Part shown: positions 10,511-21,540 of the stretch, piece by piece | How positions within the stretch are numbered: position 1 is the first letter of the stretch | Layout of the letters: every line of letters starts with the position of its first letter | NCBI GenBank assembly: GCA_947579605.1 | Contig: OX388325.1 | Span: 4,211,572-4,275,571, forward strand | Reading direction: 5' to 3' | Length of the DNA stretch: 64,000 nt | Origin: Athripsodes cinereus | Taxonomy: Eukaryota > Arthropoda > Insecta > Trichoptera > Leptoceridae | The notes under the pieces: generated by a model | Told to the model about the DNA's origin: nothing | Databases searched by the model: none | What the model saw: only the letters and a program-made list of their open reading frames with translations | Position numbers and translations under genes: made by a program

Positions 10511-10849
10511 CAAGGGCGAGATCAAGGGTGGAGAGTTGTTGGAAGAAAGCGGATCTCTTGGCTCCATAATATTATACAACAGTAGACAGAAATGCAGAGC
10601 GTCATGGAGCCGTTTTGGGCTGCACAATATATGTAGAGACATATTATTACTCTCCCGCATGACCCAACCCGATACGAAACGAAAAAGAGAAGGGAAGTGT
10701 GATTTATAAGAATGAATAATTCATAAGCTTTCGATCTCAATGGATACAACTTTAATTTGATTTTAGATAACAAGATCATCGAATGAAAGTTGTTTTACAA
10801 TGCAAGTGTAGCTAATATATTAATATGATTATATACACTACTAGATACT

Positions 10850-10990
10850 TTTTTTTATTTTAAAAAAAGGACATATCTGGGTTTTGTTATAAACCCAACC
10901 GAAACAAAAAAATACAACCTTATAAACTTTTCACAGTAAGCTAAAAGCTTGTGTCGTGAAAGGGGAGTTTGCCGGCACCTGGGATCGAAC
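10850..10990 (-). repeat. SINE-A, tRNA-derived, truncated
   Basis: The reverse complement has the tRNA-like B box (GGTTCGATCCCAGGTGCC), then AAACTCCCCTTTCACGACAC, AAGCTTTT, GTGAAAA and the GGGTTTATAACAAAACCC body with an A-run end. The A-box half is lost. Full relatives are at 30645-30830 and 35752-35945. Confidence 0.75.
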
Positions 10991-11104
10991 CGAACTTTAG
11001 ACTTCCGTTATGACAATTTGAAAGTGATACGAGCTTTATTCCTATTGCATACTATATTTGCACAATAAAATGTGCATTAGGTACTACAAACAGCACTCCG
11101 TGAT

Positions 11105-11440
11105 AGATCGAATAAAAAAATCACAGTATGTAGTTCTTCCAAACGACTTTTATTAACTTCGCGTACTTTCCACATTCCAATAGTTTTTTTTTTATCAATG
11201 ATTAATAATTAGTTTCTTAGCAACACGGGCTTCTCCTAACATTCTTTTGTTCTAACTCTATAAATTCTGTTTGTCTCTGTATCTTATTTCACTTTTTACT
11301 AATCGCCTGATGACGGAGTCGAGTCTCCGAAGTATGCGAAGTTAATAAAAGTCATTTGGAAGTTAACTACATACTGTGCTTTTTTTCAATTTATCTTGAA
11401 ATGGACTTCCAACAAGTACTTGCGGTCAATAACAATTTTA
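11105..11440 (+). mobile_element. Foldback unit class I with larger internal spacer
   Basis: The left arm (about 11105-11170) is complementary to the right arm (11335-11390, AAGTTAATAAAAGTCATTTGG). CTGATGACGGAGTCGAGTCT, CCGAAG lies at 11309, then ATGGACTTCCAACAAGTAC at 11401. A 130-bp unique spacer separates the arms. Target duplication not found. Confidence 0.55.
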
Positions 11441-11503
11441 TATTATTTTATTAACACTGTTATGTAATGATGTTGTGCGTTAAAAGAATAAATAAATAAA
11501 TAT

Positions 11504-11850
11504 ACATGAAGCACTGCCTTTTGGAGTACAAGGCTATTAACAAAATAGCACCATCGTGCCTCACAGAGCTTTGTCCCCTTGACTTGACCACTAGAAGACC
11601 TCTGCGCTCTATGGAACTGGCCGTGAATAGACTTACTGAGCCCAATAGAGCCGGTAAGTCCAACTTCTACGAGAGGGCCTTTGGTGTTGTTGGACCAGTT
11701 ATGTGGAATCGCCTACCGGTGCTGCTGAGAGATGGTCAGACGACGGTCACTAGTTTCAGAGGCAAATTAAAAACTGAACTCTTTACTGGCGCCCTTGAGA
11801 CGGTCTAGGGACTGTTAAACGGCGTCATAAATAAAATCATCCAAAATCAT
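11504..11850 (+). pseudogene. CR1/L2-like LINE reverse transcriptase C-terminus
   Basis: Open frame 11506-11808 (100 codons) encodes YKAINKIAPSCLTELCPL and NFYERAFGVVGPVMWNRLPV, then TSFRGKLKTELF. The xFKALxxxAPxYLxEL, ERAFxxxxPxxWNxLPxxxR and SFKxxLKTxLF blocks are the standard end of CR1/L2-group reverse transcriptases. The 3' end has the CGGCGTCATAAATAAAATCATCC type sequence before a short repeat tail. It is 5'-truncated by the preceding LINE tail. Confidence 0.75.
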
Positions 11851-11904
11851 CATCACTCCGTGAATTTTCCCCAGAAATTTAATTTGTGACTGTTTATATT
11901 TCAT

Positions 11905-11975
11905 CGATCTGTTTGGCCTTGCGTTCTCTCTGCCTACCCCACTTGGGACACGGCTTGAGGATATGGTATACTTAA
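11905..11975 (+). repeat. RTE-1 3' tail remnant
   Basis: TTCTCTCTGCCTACCCCACT, TGGGACACGGC is the extreme 3' end of RTE-1 in plus orientation. No coding sequence remains. Confidence 0.5.
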
Positions 11976-12059
11976 TTTATTTTAAGAGTCCCATTTTAAG
12001 AATTTCTTGTTTTTTTTTCTGCAAGGTTTCTCACTTATAAGATAATTAATATCTAACTT

Positions 12060-12150
12060 TTAGCAGTGATAAGGAATAAATATCCCCAATAATGATGTTT
12101 ATCGCGTCTCTGCGATAAGCTCGCCCATTGTGCAAAAATATTTGTATATT
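12060..12150 (+). repeat. LINE 3' tail with ATCGC/GCGAT hairpin
   Basis: TTATCGCGTCTCTGCGATAA, then GCTCGCCCATTGTGCA. This is the same tail type as 31255-31395 (+), 12405-12545 (-) and 58915-58975 (-), common at the 3' ends of insect LINEs. Confidence 0.55.
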
Positions 12151-12169
12151 CCGTTGTTGTATGTTGTTA

Positions 12170-12245
12170 TTTTTTTATTTTTTTTTATTTATTTATTTAT
12201 TTACACAGTGAACGGCTATATAAGCCTTTAACATGGAAAAAAATA
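12170..12245 (-). repeat. LINE-R-type tail
   Basis: The reverse complement reads CATGTTAAAGGCTTATATAG, then TGTAAATAAATAAATAAAT. This resembles the tail of the full LINE-R element at 50285-50345. Confidence 0.5.
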
Positions 12246-12350
12246 CAATAAAAACAACAGATAGTGAAAAACATAATAACAAAAGTATCTACCCACACAA
12301 ACACATTAGCAATGCATAGGTACACAGCAAAATAATGTTATCAATCAAGT

Positions 12351-12840
12351 TATATTTTTTTGTCAAAATATTTTGTAAAATCAAATTTATAATTAATAAT
12401 TATAGTAAACTTTATTGCACAATAAGGAGCATACATAATTACCAAGTTATAAAACAATGTGATACAAATAAATGATATTGTGCAATGGGTGAGTATATCG
12501 CAGTAGCGATATCTTCCAACTTATTAGGTATTATATTTTTTGTTATAAAGGAATTGTCCTATAACAGTTTATATTTGTATATATTTATATAAGTATATAT
12601 TTTTTTGTCAAAATATTTTGTAAAATCAAATTTATAATTAATAATTATAGTAAACTTTATTGCACAATAAGGAGCATACATAATTACCAAGTTATAAAAC
12701 AATGTGATACAAATAAATGATATTGTGCAATGGGTGAGTATATCGCAGTAGCGATATCTTCCAACTTATTAGGTATTATATTTTTTGTTATAAAGGAATT
12801 ATCCTATATCTAACAGTTTTACCTAGTTGGATAATCCTAT
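12351..12840 (-). repeat. Tandemly duplicated LINE 3' tail, period 245 bp
   Basis: The block starting TATATTTTTTTGTCAAAATA at 12351 is repeated at 12596 for about 210 bp with one difference seen (GAATTGTCC against GAATTATCC). Each copy holds the GCAATGGGTGAGTATATCGC tail hairpin and a TTTATTGCACAATAAGG segment. Confidence 0.85.
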
Positions 12841-13099
12841 ATTTTTTATTTACATTGTATGATTGTTTTTGTTGAATGAATAAATAAATATATAATTGTC
12901 TACGAATTCCTGAATAAATACAAAATCAAATATGTTTTCACTAAAATTTCTAAGATTTTAATTTTATTTTTAAGGTCATTATAAATTCTACATAAATGCT
13001 TTTAAACATTACAAAACCGTTGCTTGAATGTACAACTAAGTGCTATGTTAACACGCAGATGTTGTAGCAAAACAAAAAAATTCAGATGTTTAGAATAAT

Positions 13100-13935
13100 T
13101 TTCAGGTGCAGATTACATACATACATACATACCATCACGCCGCTTCCCTCGCGGGGTAGGCAGAAAGGATCGAGCGCCACTTCCTTCTATCCTTGCATAC
13201 CTACATCTTTCGCTTCCGTCACTGTCATACAATTCCTTATGCATGCTCTCCTGTTCAACGTGCTCAACACGTGACCGTCCTGTAGGATTTGATTTGAATG
13301 ATCTTGCCATTTAATCCTCGGACGTCCACGTCTCCGAGCACCATTCCTCTCAGCCAAATATATCTTCTTAGTCATTCTGTCCTCATTCATTCTTTCCACG
13401 TGTCCAAACCATTTTAACTTATTTACATTCATCCTTGTTATTACACCAACTTTTATTCCACATGCCTTTCGTATATCACTGTTACGCACACGATCTCTCA
13501 GACTTTTACCACACATCCTTCTCAACGATCTCATTTCCACTGCATTTTTGCTGCTTTCGTCCTTCTTTAACCATGTCCACGTCTCACTTGCATACATAAG
13601 TGTTGGCACTAAGATAGCAGAGTGCACCAACCTTTTAGCTGTGGTGGATATGTTTCTATTTGCAATTATTGGTCGGATTGCACCATTTACCTTATTACCA
13701 GCAACTTTTCTCCTTTCAATATCGCTTTCACACTTCCCATCTCTCGTGAACAAACTACCTAAGTACACACATTCGTCAACTTGCTCTAACACTTCGTTGT
13801 CAATCATTACCTGGCATACTGTTCTCTCACTTCCTCTTTCAAATACTATGATTTTTGTCTTTTTTGCATTCATTCTCAATCCATTAATCGCACAATTTTC
13901 ATACACACACGTCATCATTCGCTGTAGATTACAAA
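13100..13935 (-). pseudogene. RTE-1 LINE 3' fragment, longest copy
   Basis: The minus frame 13918-13187 (243 codons) encodes LRMNAKKTKIIVFERG, ECVYLGSLFTRDGKCESDIE, RLVHSAILVPTLMYASETWT, RSLRRMCGKSLRDRVRNSD, KWFGHVERMNEDR and GRPRIKWQDH. It covers the palm end and thumb of the reverse transcriptase. A 4-nt insertion (CTAC, about 13199) shifts the last 20 codons out of frame, so SILSAYPAREAA is read in another phase. It ends in a (GTAT)n tail at 13115-13135. 5'-truncated near 13920. Confidence 0.85.
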
Positions 13936-14149
13936 ACCAATCAGAAATGTCAGATAATCAGAAAAAAACAGTAAATTTTCTAAATATTTTTGTTGCTGAC
14001 TGGACGAACTAGCAGCTGATAAAGTATTTAATGATCTGTGGCCATGTAATTAAAAAAATATATATGTTTCATGTAAAAAAAAACATAACTGTTTTTAAAT
14101 ATTTACTAATTTTTTTATTGGTTAACCGGATTTGGGTGCAGATGACATC

Positions 14150-14378
14150 TGAAAAAATGAGATCCCAAAAAGATGGTTGCTTCTAAGGCTTGCATAAAGC
14201 GTCTCTCGAATGCTGGACCTTACATCGCGACAGTGAGAATTGTGGAATTGGTGAACGTTGTCCATGGACACCGAAAGTGATCACTTAAGCCAGCCTAGAG
14301 CCAATTCGTAAGCGTTGGGACACCTTTCTCACTTCTTCCGATTAGTTTTTACACAATGTTGCATTGTGTAGACATGGT
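14150..14378 (+). repeat. Dispersed repeat shared with 5270-5440
   Basis: Contains GTCCATGGACACCGAAAGTG, ATCACTTAAGCCAGCC and CAATTCGTAAGCGTTGGGAC, matching 5270-5440 in inverse orientation. Identity unknown. Confidence 0.55.
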
Positions 14379-14645
14379 TCTCCAATCGAGGTTTCAAAAT
14401 TGTTTTTTGATTAACTGTATTTTATTTATAAAATTAGTTAATTACCAGGTTTCGACTTATGAAACCTGGTCACTTATTTTATAATGCCTGTAGTAAATTT
14501 AGTTTGACAATGATTTCATTAGTCGAAACCTGTTCACTAATTTTATAAATAAAATATGTACAGTAAAAATTAAAACAATTTTGTTTTTTTACATGAAAGT
14601 AAATAGAGTTTTACAAATGAATGTCAATTCAATAGATAAATTTAT
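14379..14645 (+). mobile_element. Foldback unit class II
   Basis: Inverse arms: CAAAATTGTTTTTTGATTAA ... ACCAGGTTTCGAC (14388-14455) against GTCGAAACCTG ... TTTTATAAATAAAATA ... AACAATTTTG (14523-14585). It is followed by GAGTTTTACAAA-TGAATGTC, a damaged version of the MEFYKINVDSI start segment. This is the same plan as class I with different sequence. Confidence 0.55.
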
Positions 14646-14879
14646 GTTTATTTTTAAATTTAATTGTGGAGTTCTACAACTTGAATACCGACACAGCGAA
14701 TCCGTGACTGTCTTAAGGCTGCAATGACTTCTCCTGAAGATAAGGATTTTCAACTTGGACCTAAATGTGTTAATAGGCAGATTCTTCATTCCATTCAGAG
14801 AGACACGTCTTTCGCCAATGTCCTAACAAGACGAAATCCGATTGACAATGTTTTAACAAGACGAAGGACATCTCTCTCG

Positions 14880-16025
14880 TAAAATAAATGAAGTAAAAGA
14901 ATAAAACATTTGTTTAATTAATTTCGATTCAGATTCTTCATGATGGCGCAGAGAGAAGTGTTGTGTGTTTATTGTACGCGGTGGAAACTGGTTACCCTAC
15001 TTGTGAGAAATTAATTGAATATAATTAGCCAACTTTTTGGCGAAACATCGATTTTTAGAATGAGGCTAGCACGAAAACTTCTTGTTAGGGATAAGAAAAT
15101 CACAGTTACATAAATGGTAGATATTATTGTAGGCGGATTAATTAAATTTAATGATGTAATTTGGAAATGTTTACACGAAGTCTTTGGGTGATTCAAATTT
15201 CAGACAATATTAGCAAATTTCTTCTCATTTATTCATAGTATAACGGTATTTCCCATAAACGTAATAAGCATACAAGTCGTGCACTATTAAACGTTGAGAC
15301 ATTCAGAATGGGTAGAATACCTTGTGGCGACATATACCCGAATTATCAAGAAACACGTTGTAGAAGATAATTACTAAACATCTTGGTAGCTAGCTAGGTA
15401 TTAGTTTCCAACTATTATAGGTAGATGGCGATGAATATTTCGTGATGTTAGTTTCTAGATTTCTCCTCAACAACTATTTCCTTAACAACTATGGCTTGTG
15501 GAAAGAATGAATAGTTAGATAGGTTCAGATCTCTTTTGAACGTTAAGCTGATAACATATTTTAGTCTAACACATTACTAACATTTTATTGTTAACTTATA
15601 CAAGGTGAATAAACTTAGTGAAAAGCATATTTTTATGTAAGTAAAATATTACTGTTTTATTTCGTTCCTTTTAATCACGGTATTTAACTTATTATAATCA
15701 TTTGGAATCAGATCAATTATCTTACTTATCAAGCCTTCTGCAAATTGTATATGGAAGAAAGGGAAAATATGTACACAGTGAATCTGTGAGGATATTTATC
15801 ATTAACAATCTATACCAACAAAAGCCCCTTCCTCCATAACCTCACCACCGCTGATTCTAACATTTTAAATATACCTTATATTAGCCAAGTTCTACGGGTA
15901 TTACAATAAGACACTCGAAAACTTAGAAAAAAGTTTGGGAGACTAAAATGTTTTTCCTGGGACATCGTAGAAATATTTTTTCAATGTTACATTGTATAAA
16001 CATAAATCTCAAATCCAGTTAAATA
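14880..16025. other. No gene seen
   Basis: AT-rich unassigned DNA. The short open frame at 15011-15196 (-) has no recognisable content. Confidence 0.5.
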
Positions 16026-16029
16026 CTAA

Positions 16030-16205
16030 AGAAACTACTATCACGCCACCTCCTAGTCCTCCTTCTTAACTTAGATTTATATTTTTTTTCCAATCAGTCC
16101 TTTTGATAATAATTATCAAACTGAGATTTTGACGAAAGCGCTCGAATTCTTTTTAAAAAAAAATGTGAAAACTTAACTGTGTTTAGAAATACTGATATTT
16201 CTAAT
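16030..16205 (+). repeat. Dispersed repeat (GACGAAAGCGCTCGA family)
   Basis: CACCTCCTAGTCCTCCTTCT, TAACTTAGATTTAT, then GACGAAAGCGCTCGA and TTAACTGTGTTTAGAAATA. It matches 61985-62140 in inverse orientation along its whole length. Confidence 0.6.
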
Positions 16206-16840
16206 TGCCGACAGTTTTCACAAATTTAAAACTGACGTAATCAATTATTATTTTTCTCAATTGTAAACTGACATTGGGCACTATGTCAGTTTACAATAGA
16301 GTGATGCAAACCTCATTATCATTATATTGGAAGACGTTTCATTTTTATCTCTATTTTTTATTTTACATGCAATAATTGAATTTAAATTGTGTTTTTGCCA
16401 CACATGATATTATCATTTATGTATTATAATTATATGACCATTGAAAATTTGATTTTACTTGACTTAATTGACTTTTGTCATTTCTATCTTCATTGTTTAT
16501 TTTTTATATAAATAATGTTTACTCCATTTTATTTTATATTAATTTAAATAATTCATATTTGTTTCGTACTACATTTATTCTCACTGTTGACATTGAAATT
16601 ATCCTAATAGCATCTTTGTTTTTATTTGTTCAGAATTGTTGTTTTATTTCTTTGACATACTCATGCTTATTTGGACTGACATAATTGATTTAATTTATTT
16701 ATCGTAGACCTGTTGTTTCCTTTTGACTTCTTTTGTTTTTCACTATTTATTGAATTTTTTTGACTGTTACTTATTAACTAATTATTTATACAAAAATGTA
16801 TTTTTGACTATTGCGTCTGTTTGTGTTTGTTGTTTATCAT
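16206..16840. other. No coding gene seen; probably LINE 3' UTR
   Basis: T-rich sequence with many short stops, leading without a break into the LINE-R-type tail at 16850-16905. Probably 3' UTR, not provable here. Confidence 0.4.
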
Positions 16841-16849
16841 ACTGCTTGT

Positions 16850-16905
16850 TTAACATGTAAAAGGCTCACGCCGTTTGTTCATCTAAATAAATAAATAAAT
16901 AAAAA
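16850..16905 (+). repeat. LINE-R-type tail
   Basis: AACATGTAAAAGGCTCACGC, CGTT, then TAAATAAATAAATAAAT. Nearly identical to the 3' end of LINE-R (50285-50345, inverse). Confidence 0.65.
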
Positions 16906-16909
16906 AAAT

Positions 16910-17620
16910 TCACATTGAATAAATCACAGAAAAAAAAAATCAAAATAATTATATAATTTGTAATTCAACATGTATAGTTATGCATCTTTAAGGTGCTAAC
17001 TATTAGAGAAGAATCCTTCAAGCATTTATTTTTTTCTCAGGAGACGAAACATTTTCTTTTACTTTTCAAAGATCAACTGAAAAAAAGCGTTTATTTTATC
17101 ATCTCATATCGTATCTTTTACTTGTAAGCACGATTTAATTTTGTTTTTCTGGAGCTTTATTGTCCTCTAAGGTCCATTCTAAGCTTAACAAAGTACAAGA
17201 GGACATTTAATAATGGGCGAAAGCTCATTTTTCCTAGTGTAAGTAGATTGAAAACATAGGAAAGAGACAAAATAAAAAACGAAAACTTTTGCCACTATAA
17301 ATTCTAAACAATGACCGAAAACTTTGAGAGCTATGAAAATAAATTAGATGTAGTGTGCTTTTTAGGGTGTGTACGATTTATCAATAGCGCAACGATATCT
17401 TTAGGGGAATTGGTTTTTTATTGAGTACCTAATCTATATAATAGTCTATGGACTTCTCAACGAAGTGTTGTCATAGAAATTATAGGTATTATTATTGTTC
17501 TAAAAATATCACCCTGCACTGAGACCGTAACAGATGTTGGTCAAGGCGATTCCAGCAGGAAAAATAATTGTATTTTATAACTATTTATTTTGTAGAACTC
17601 CATAATTCAATGTAGATAAT
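16910..17620. other. No gene seen; one PLE-like start remnant
   Basis: Mostly unassigned. On the minus strand near 17560-17603, ATGGAGTTCTACAAAATAAA (MEFYKIN) repeats the start segment found after class II foldback arms at 14.6, 24.27 and 43.3 kb. Confidence 0.4.
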
Positions 17621-17623
17621 AAC

Positions 17624-18345
17624 AAAAACTGGGATTAAACATTAATGTCAATAAAACCGAGTGGATGACCTTTGGACGACTAGACTACTCTACAGCATCT
17701 CTTCAGTTAAAGGGTATAAATGTTGAAAGGGTAGAAAAGTTCACATATCTCGACAGTGTTATAACGCAGTCCCTGGATCCCGATGTTGAGGTGAAACGCA
17801 GAATCGAAATAGCTAGAGCCACTTTTAATAAGATGAAAGCACTATTCTGCAATGACAACCTTAATTTGAAGCTCCGTCAGAGAATGATTAAGTGTTATAT
17901 CTGGTCTGTGCTGTTGTATGGTTGCGAAACTTGGACACTTAAGGTTAACACAATGAATCGGTTGGAGGCATTCGAGATGTGGATTCATCGAAGAATGCTT
18001 CGAATACCGTGGACAGACTTGGTGTCCAATACAGAAGTACTACGCAGAGCACATACAAATAGAGAACTCCTGACAAATATTAAGCTTCGTAAAGTCTCAT
18101 ATTTGGGCCACATCCTGCGAGGCGATAAGTATAGGCTTCTGCAGTTGATAATAGAAGGCAAGATTGAGGGACGTCGAGGAGTGGGAAGGAGGCAGATGTC
18201 TTGGCTGCGGAATATACGGCAATGGACCGGAATAACACGGATGGGAGAGCTGGTCCGCACAGCACGAGACAGAGAGGCATTCTCCAGAGTGATCGCCAAC
18301 GTCGGGGGGACCTGATATGGTACTCATAGAAGAAGAAGAAGAATA
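17624..18345 (+). pseudogene. RTE-2 LINE 3' fragment, open reading frame
   Basis: The frame is open from QKLGLNINVNKTEW through the ATG at 17665 to a stop at 18315 (216 codons from the ATG). Blocks: VEKFTYLDSVITQS, RATFNKMKALFCN, VLLYGCETWTLK, FEMWIHRRMLRIPW, YLGHILRG, GRRQMSWLRNIRQWTG, FSRVIANVGGT. These cover the end of the palm and the thumb of an RTE-type reverse transcriptase. Endonuclease and the catalytic FADD block are missing upstream. It ends in AGAAGAAGAAGAA. A relatively young but 5'-truncated copy. Confidence 0.85.
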
Positions 18346-18739
18346 ACAAAAAGACTTTGTAGAGTTATACTTTTTACTTAGATTTCATACATAATTTTTC
18401 TCGGGCCACGTCTCTATAATCAACTACAGAGTGTTCTGGGTCCAGATAGGAGTGCTGTAGCGAAGATTGAGGTATATTCGTTTCTACTCAACCTGGGACT
18501 GGACGATTCTGAGAGCCTGCTGTGTAGCGTTCCGGTCTGAAGACAATATTTTGTTTTGCTATATCCATTTTTTTTATTTCTTTTGTTTTTTTTGTTATAA
18601 TTTGTTACATAACATTACCTCGATACGGGTGCAAACCCAGTGAAGTAGTATTAAAATGTATAAATGAATTTAAATTGTGAAATTGTTATGTTTTGTGTTG
18701 TATAATATTTCTGGAATAAATATAAATATAAAATTATAA

Positions 18740-18890
18740 CTTATAACTATGTACTTTTATTCAGTGACCAAGTTTCGACATGCTATATCTTTGTCAAACG
18801 TTTGTTTGGCCTTGAACGGAGTTTGACAAAGACATAACATGACGAAACAACCTGGTCACTGAATAAAAGCACATAGCATAACTCTACAAT
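18740..18890 (+). mobile_element. Foldback unit class II
   Basis: CTATGTACTTTTATTCAGTG (about 18748) is complementary to CACTGAATAAAAGCACATAG (about 18858), enclosing GTTTCGACATG and the opposite CATGACGAAAC. The TTTGTCAAAC/GTTTGACAAAG pair sits in the middle. No start segment follows. Confidence 0.55.
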
Positions 18891-19407
18891 GTTTTTTGTT
18901 ATTATCTACGTTAAAGGAAAAATCATAATAAAAAAAGAAATGCTAAGTCAAAAAAAAAAACACAAAAGATATCATCAAAAACAAACAGAAATAAAGAAGA
19001 GTCTATATCCTGGCGATAAAGTCATTGTATGCTATTTTGAAAATATCGACATGAACATTCAAATCATTATTAAACAATTTTATAACCTAGTCGACAGGAG
19101 AGTTTGGTATTATGTTTGTTCTGCTATCAGGGGGGTAAAAAAGTATAAAGTAAGTAAAGTATGCATTGTAAAAAAAATCTTGTGTGTTTGTTGAAAAACT
19201 TTGTAGTTAAGATTATTTTTTGGTAGGAATGTCTACCAATTAAATGTGTCAATCCAAACTTACGTAATTCATCAAGGGATTTACTTAAAATTAAATAAGA
19301 TAATGTTGGAAATAAGCTCACAAATAAACTTACAAAGCTAAGAAATTAATCTCACTGTTGTGTTGTGGTTTGACTTTGACTGAATGTATACCTACAGCTT
19401 AAATAAA

Positions 19408-19948
19408 TGAATCAGTCATTTGAGAAACAACATAAGTCAGGTTTTTAGCGAAAATGATGTTTTTTATTTGGGTCTTTTTTCTCGAAACGCACGTTATTTC
19501 ATTTAGAAACCACGTAATTTTTACCTATTTGATAAAAATTGAGCTGATTAACTTGGCCAGTCAATAAAGAAACAATACAAGTCAGTGACTTATGTTGTAA
19601 CTATACTAAATACATTTATGTCGATACACAGCTGACACTTAATGCCAACCACTAACATGGGTGAAAATTATGAAACAAGGTGATTTTTAGTTGTTTCTGG
19701 GATGAAAATGTTGATTTTTATTCCCTGAAATGGTGTTCATTTGAGAAACAACATGAGTCAAAGGTTTTAACAAATTAATACACAAATAAAATATTTTGAC
19801 GTAAAATAAAGGTTTATAATAAAAGAATACACTGTAAGTAACATTTTGATTTGAGTAAGATATCAAAATTTTATAACAGACAGTTTTTTTGTGATTTCTG
19901 AAAAGTTTGTATTGACTGACTTATGTTGTTTCTCAAATGACCGATTCA
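19408..19948. mobile_element. TIR element with AAACAACATAAGTCA boxes, copy 2
   Basis: TGAATCAGTCATTTGAGAAA, CAACATAAGTCAG at left and the complement ending CAAATGACCGATTCA at right. The box GAGAAACAACATRAGTCA recurs near 19745 and, degenerate, near 19570. Same family as 8055-8631. Confidence 0.75.
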
Positions 19949-20221
19949 AATATAATATTAATTCGCAACGTGTTTGAGTATTTATAATTCGTTTGAACCC
20001 GACATTGCTCAGGAACAAATTAATATAATGGCAGTGCGCATGTCATAATAAAGCTTTTTGGAAGTGGCGAAGAAGTTGACGATACTTGGATGTCATACAT
20101 ACCCAACCTTTCTGGAAGTGGCGAAGAAGTTGACGATGCTTGACTTACAAGAAGTTTTGAAGTTACGACAGGAAATATAAATGCAGATTTTCTTAAAGAG
20201 ACATGAATAATATTTCTGATA

Positions 20222-20722
20222 CAGTCGATTCCGCTTAATTGGGACACCGCTTACTTGGGACAGCCGCTTTTTTGGGACAAATCTCAAAGAACAGAAACCA
20301 AACCAAGAAACCAATAGTTAATTTATATGTTTAATCTGGACAACATTCCGCTTAATTGGGACAGTAAATTTAAGATTTTGTAGAAATGAAATGTTACAAA
20401 AACAAAAAAAAACTATACTTGACTCATTTTTGCATTGAATTAACTTGTATGTACCTACATACCAATTATTTTAATTAGGATTTTTTTTGTTGTTAATAGT
20501 TTATATTAAATATTTGTAATTTATATTATAATTTATATTACCTATATGTAATTTACAGTTTCCAAGAGTTTATAATATAAAATTATTGAAAAAAATATAC
20601 ATTGTTTAATTTTATGTGTGTGTATTACTGGTTAATGACCTTAGTTACCAAAACCAAATAAATGAATTTCAAAAAACGTGAAATTCCCGTCCCTGTGTAT
20701 CTTAATTAAGTGGAATCGACTT
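20222..20722. mobile_element. pogo/Tc1-mariner-like MITE with TA duplication
   Basis: Starts CAGTCGATTCCGCTTAATTG next to TA (20220-20221) and ends with the complement (AATTAAGTGGAATCGAC) next to TA. GCTTAATTGGGACA words repeat three times near the left end and once at 20350. About 500 bp, non-coding. Confidence 0.7.
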
Positions 20723-20854
20723 TAATCGATAATACAGAAAGAAAATAGTCTAGAACGTCGAGCTGAGGTGTGTAGAAACTTCTTTTGTGTATTTAGAATG
20801 GCAATACGAAAGCCGTCAAGGCTCCGGCAATGAGCTACGATTACACATAGCATA

Positions 20855-21253
20855 TTATTAAAAAGCTTCCTTAAAGTTACGAATGACCTTACTACCTCGT
20901 CAGAAAAGCGTAAAGAGGAATTGTGGAAGCAGGAACTTGGCGACAATCCATGGATGATGCCATCCGAAAGCACAAACACCGTGCATAGTCTGAGGTACCT
21001 CACGTGGAAGACACTGAACAGGCTAAGGATTGGGGTGACTAGGTGCAAAAGTAACCAGGAGAGGTGGGGCTTTTTGGGTGAGGAGGACACTAGCTGTGAC
21101 TGCGGGGAGGTGCAGAGTGATTCTCATTTATTGCAATGCCCGCTGATGCGGAATGCATGTAATGAGAGTGACCTATTGATGGTGAATGACAAGGCGATAT
21201 ACGTCGCTGAATACTGGGAGTGGCAATGTCTAAAGTCCGGACCCGAAAAGTAA
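20855..21253 (+). pseudogene. LINE C-terminal domain with CDCG...H..C zinc-binding motif
   Basis: The frame gives KSFLKVTNDLTTSSEKRKEE, LWKQELGDNPWM, LRYLTWKTLNRLRIGVTRC, then CDCGEVQSDSHLLQCPL, with a stop at 21251-21253. The TWxxLNRLRxGxxRC block and the CxCGxxxxxxHLxxCP zinc-binding motif end many insect non-LTR polymerases. Everything upstream (endonuclease, polymerase) is missing. Confidence 0.65.
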
Positions 21254-21540
21254 AGTAAGTATTATTAAAAATGGATTTTAACTTTATTTGTCAAATTTTT
21301 CCAAATCAAATATCAATTCAACAATAAATTTATTAACTTTAATCTGTCGCTCACAGCTGTTGTCTAACAATGTAGAAAATATTATATTGTAAGTCAAATG
21401 AACCGTTTCATATCGAAATCGATCAAATCCATTTATGAAATTAAAGACAAACGTATCTTATTTTTTATTGAGAGATTTCCTTGATTGACAATGTCATTGA
21501 AAGACGTCTTTATCAATAAAAATCAATATGCATAGTAAAC

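Noticed and set aside
13548..14012. 154-codon plus-strand ORF
   Set aside because: Antisense of the RTE-1 copy at 13100-13935.
18889..19194. 101-codon plus ORF rich in Lys and Ile
   Set aside because: Low-complexity AT-driven frame starting at the edge of a foldback unit, with no recognisable domain.
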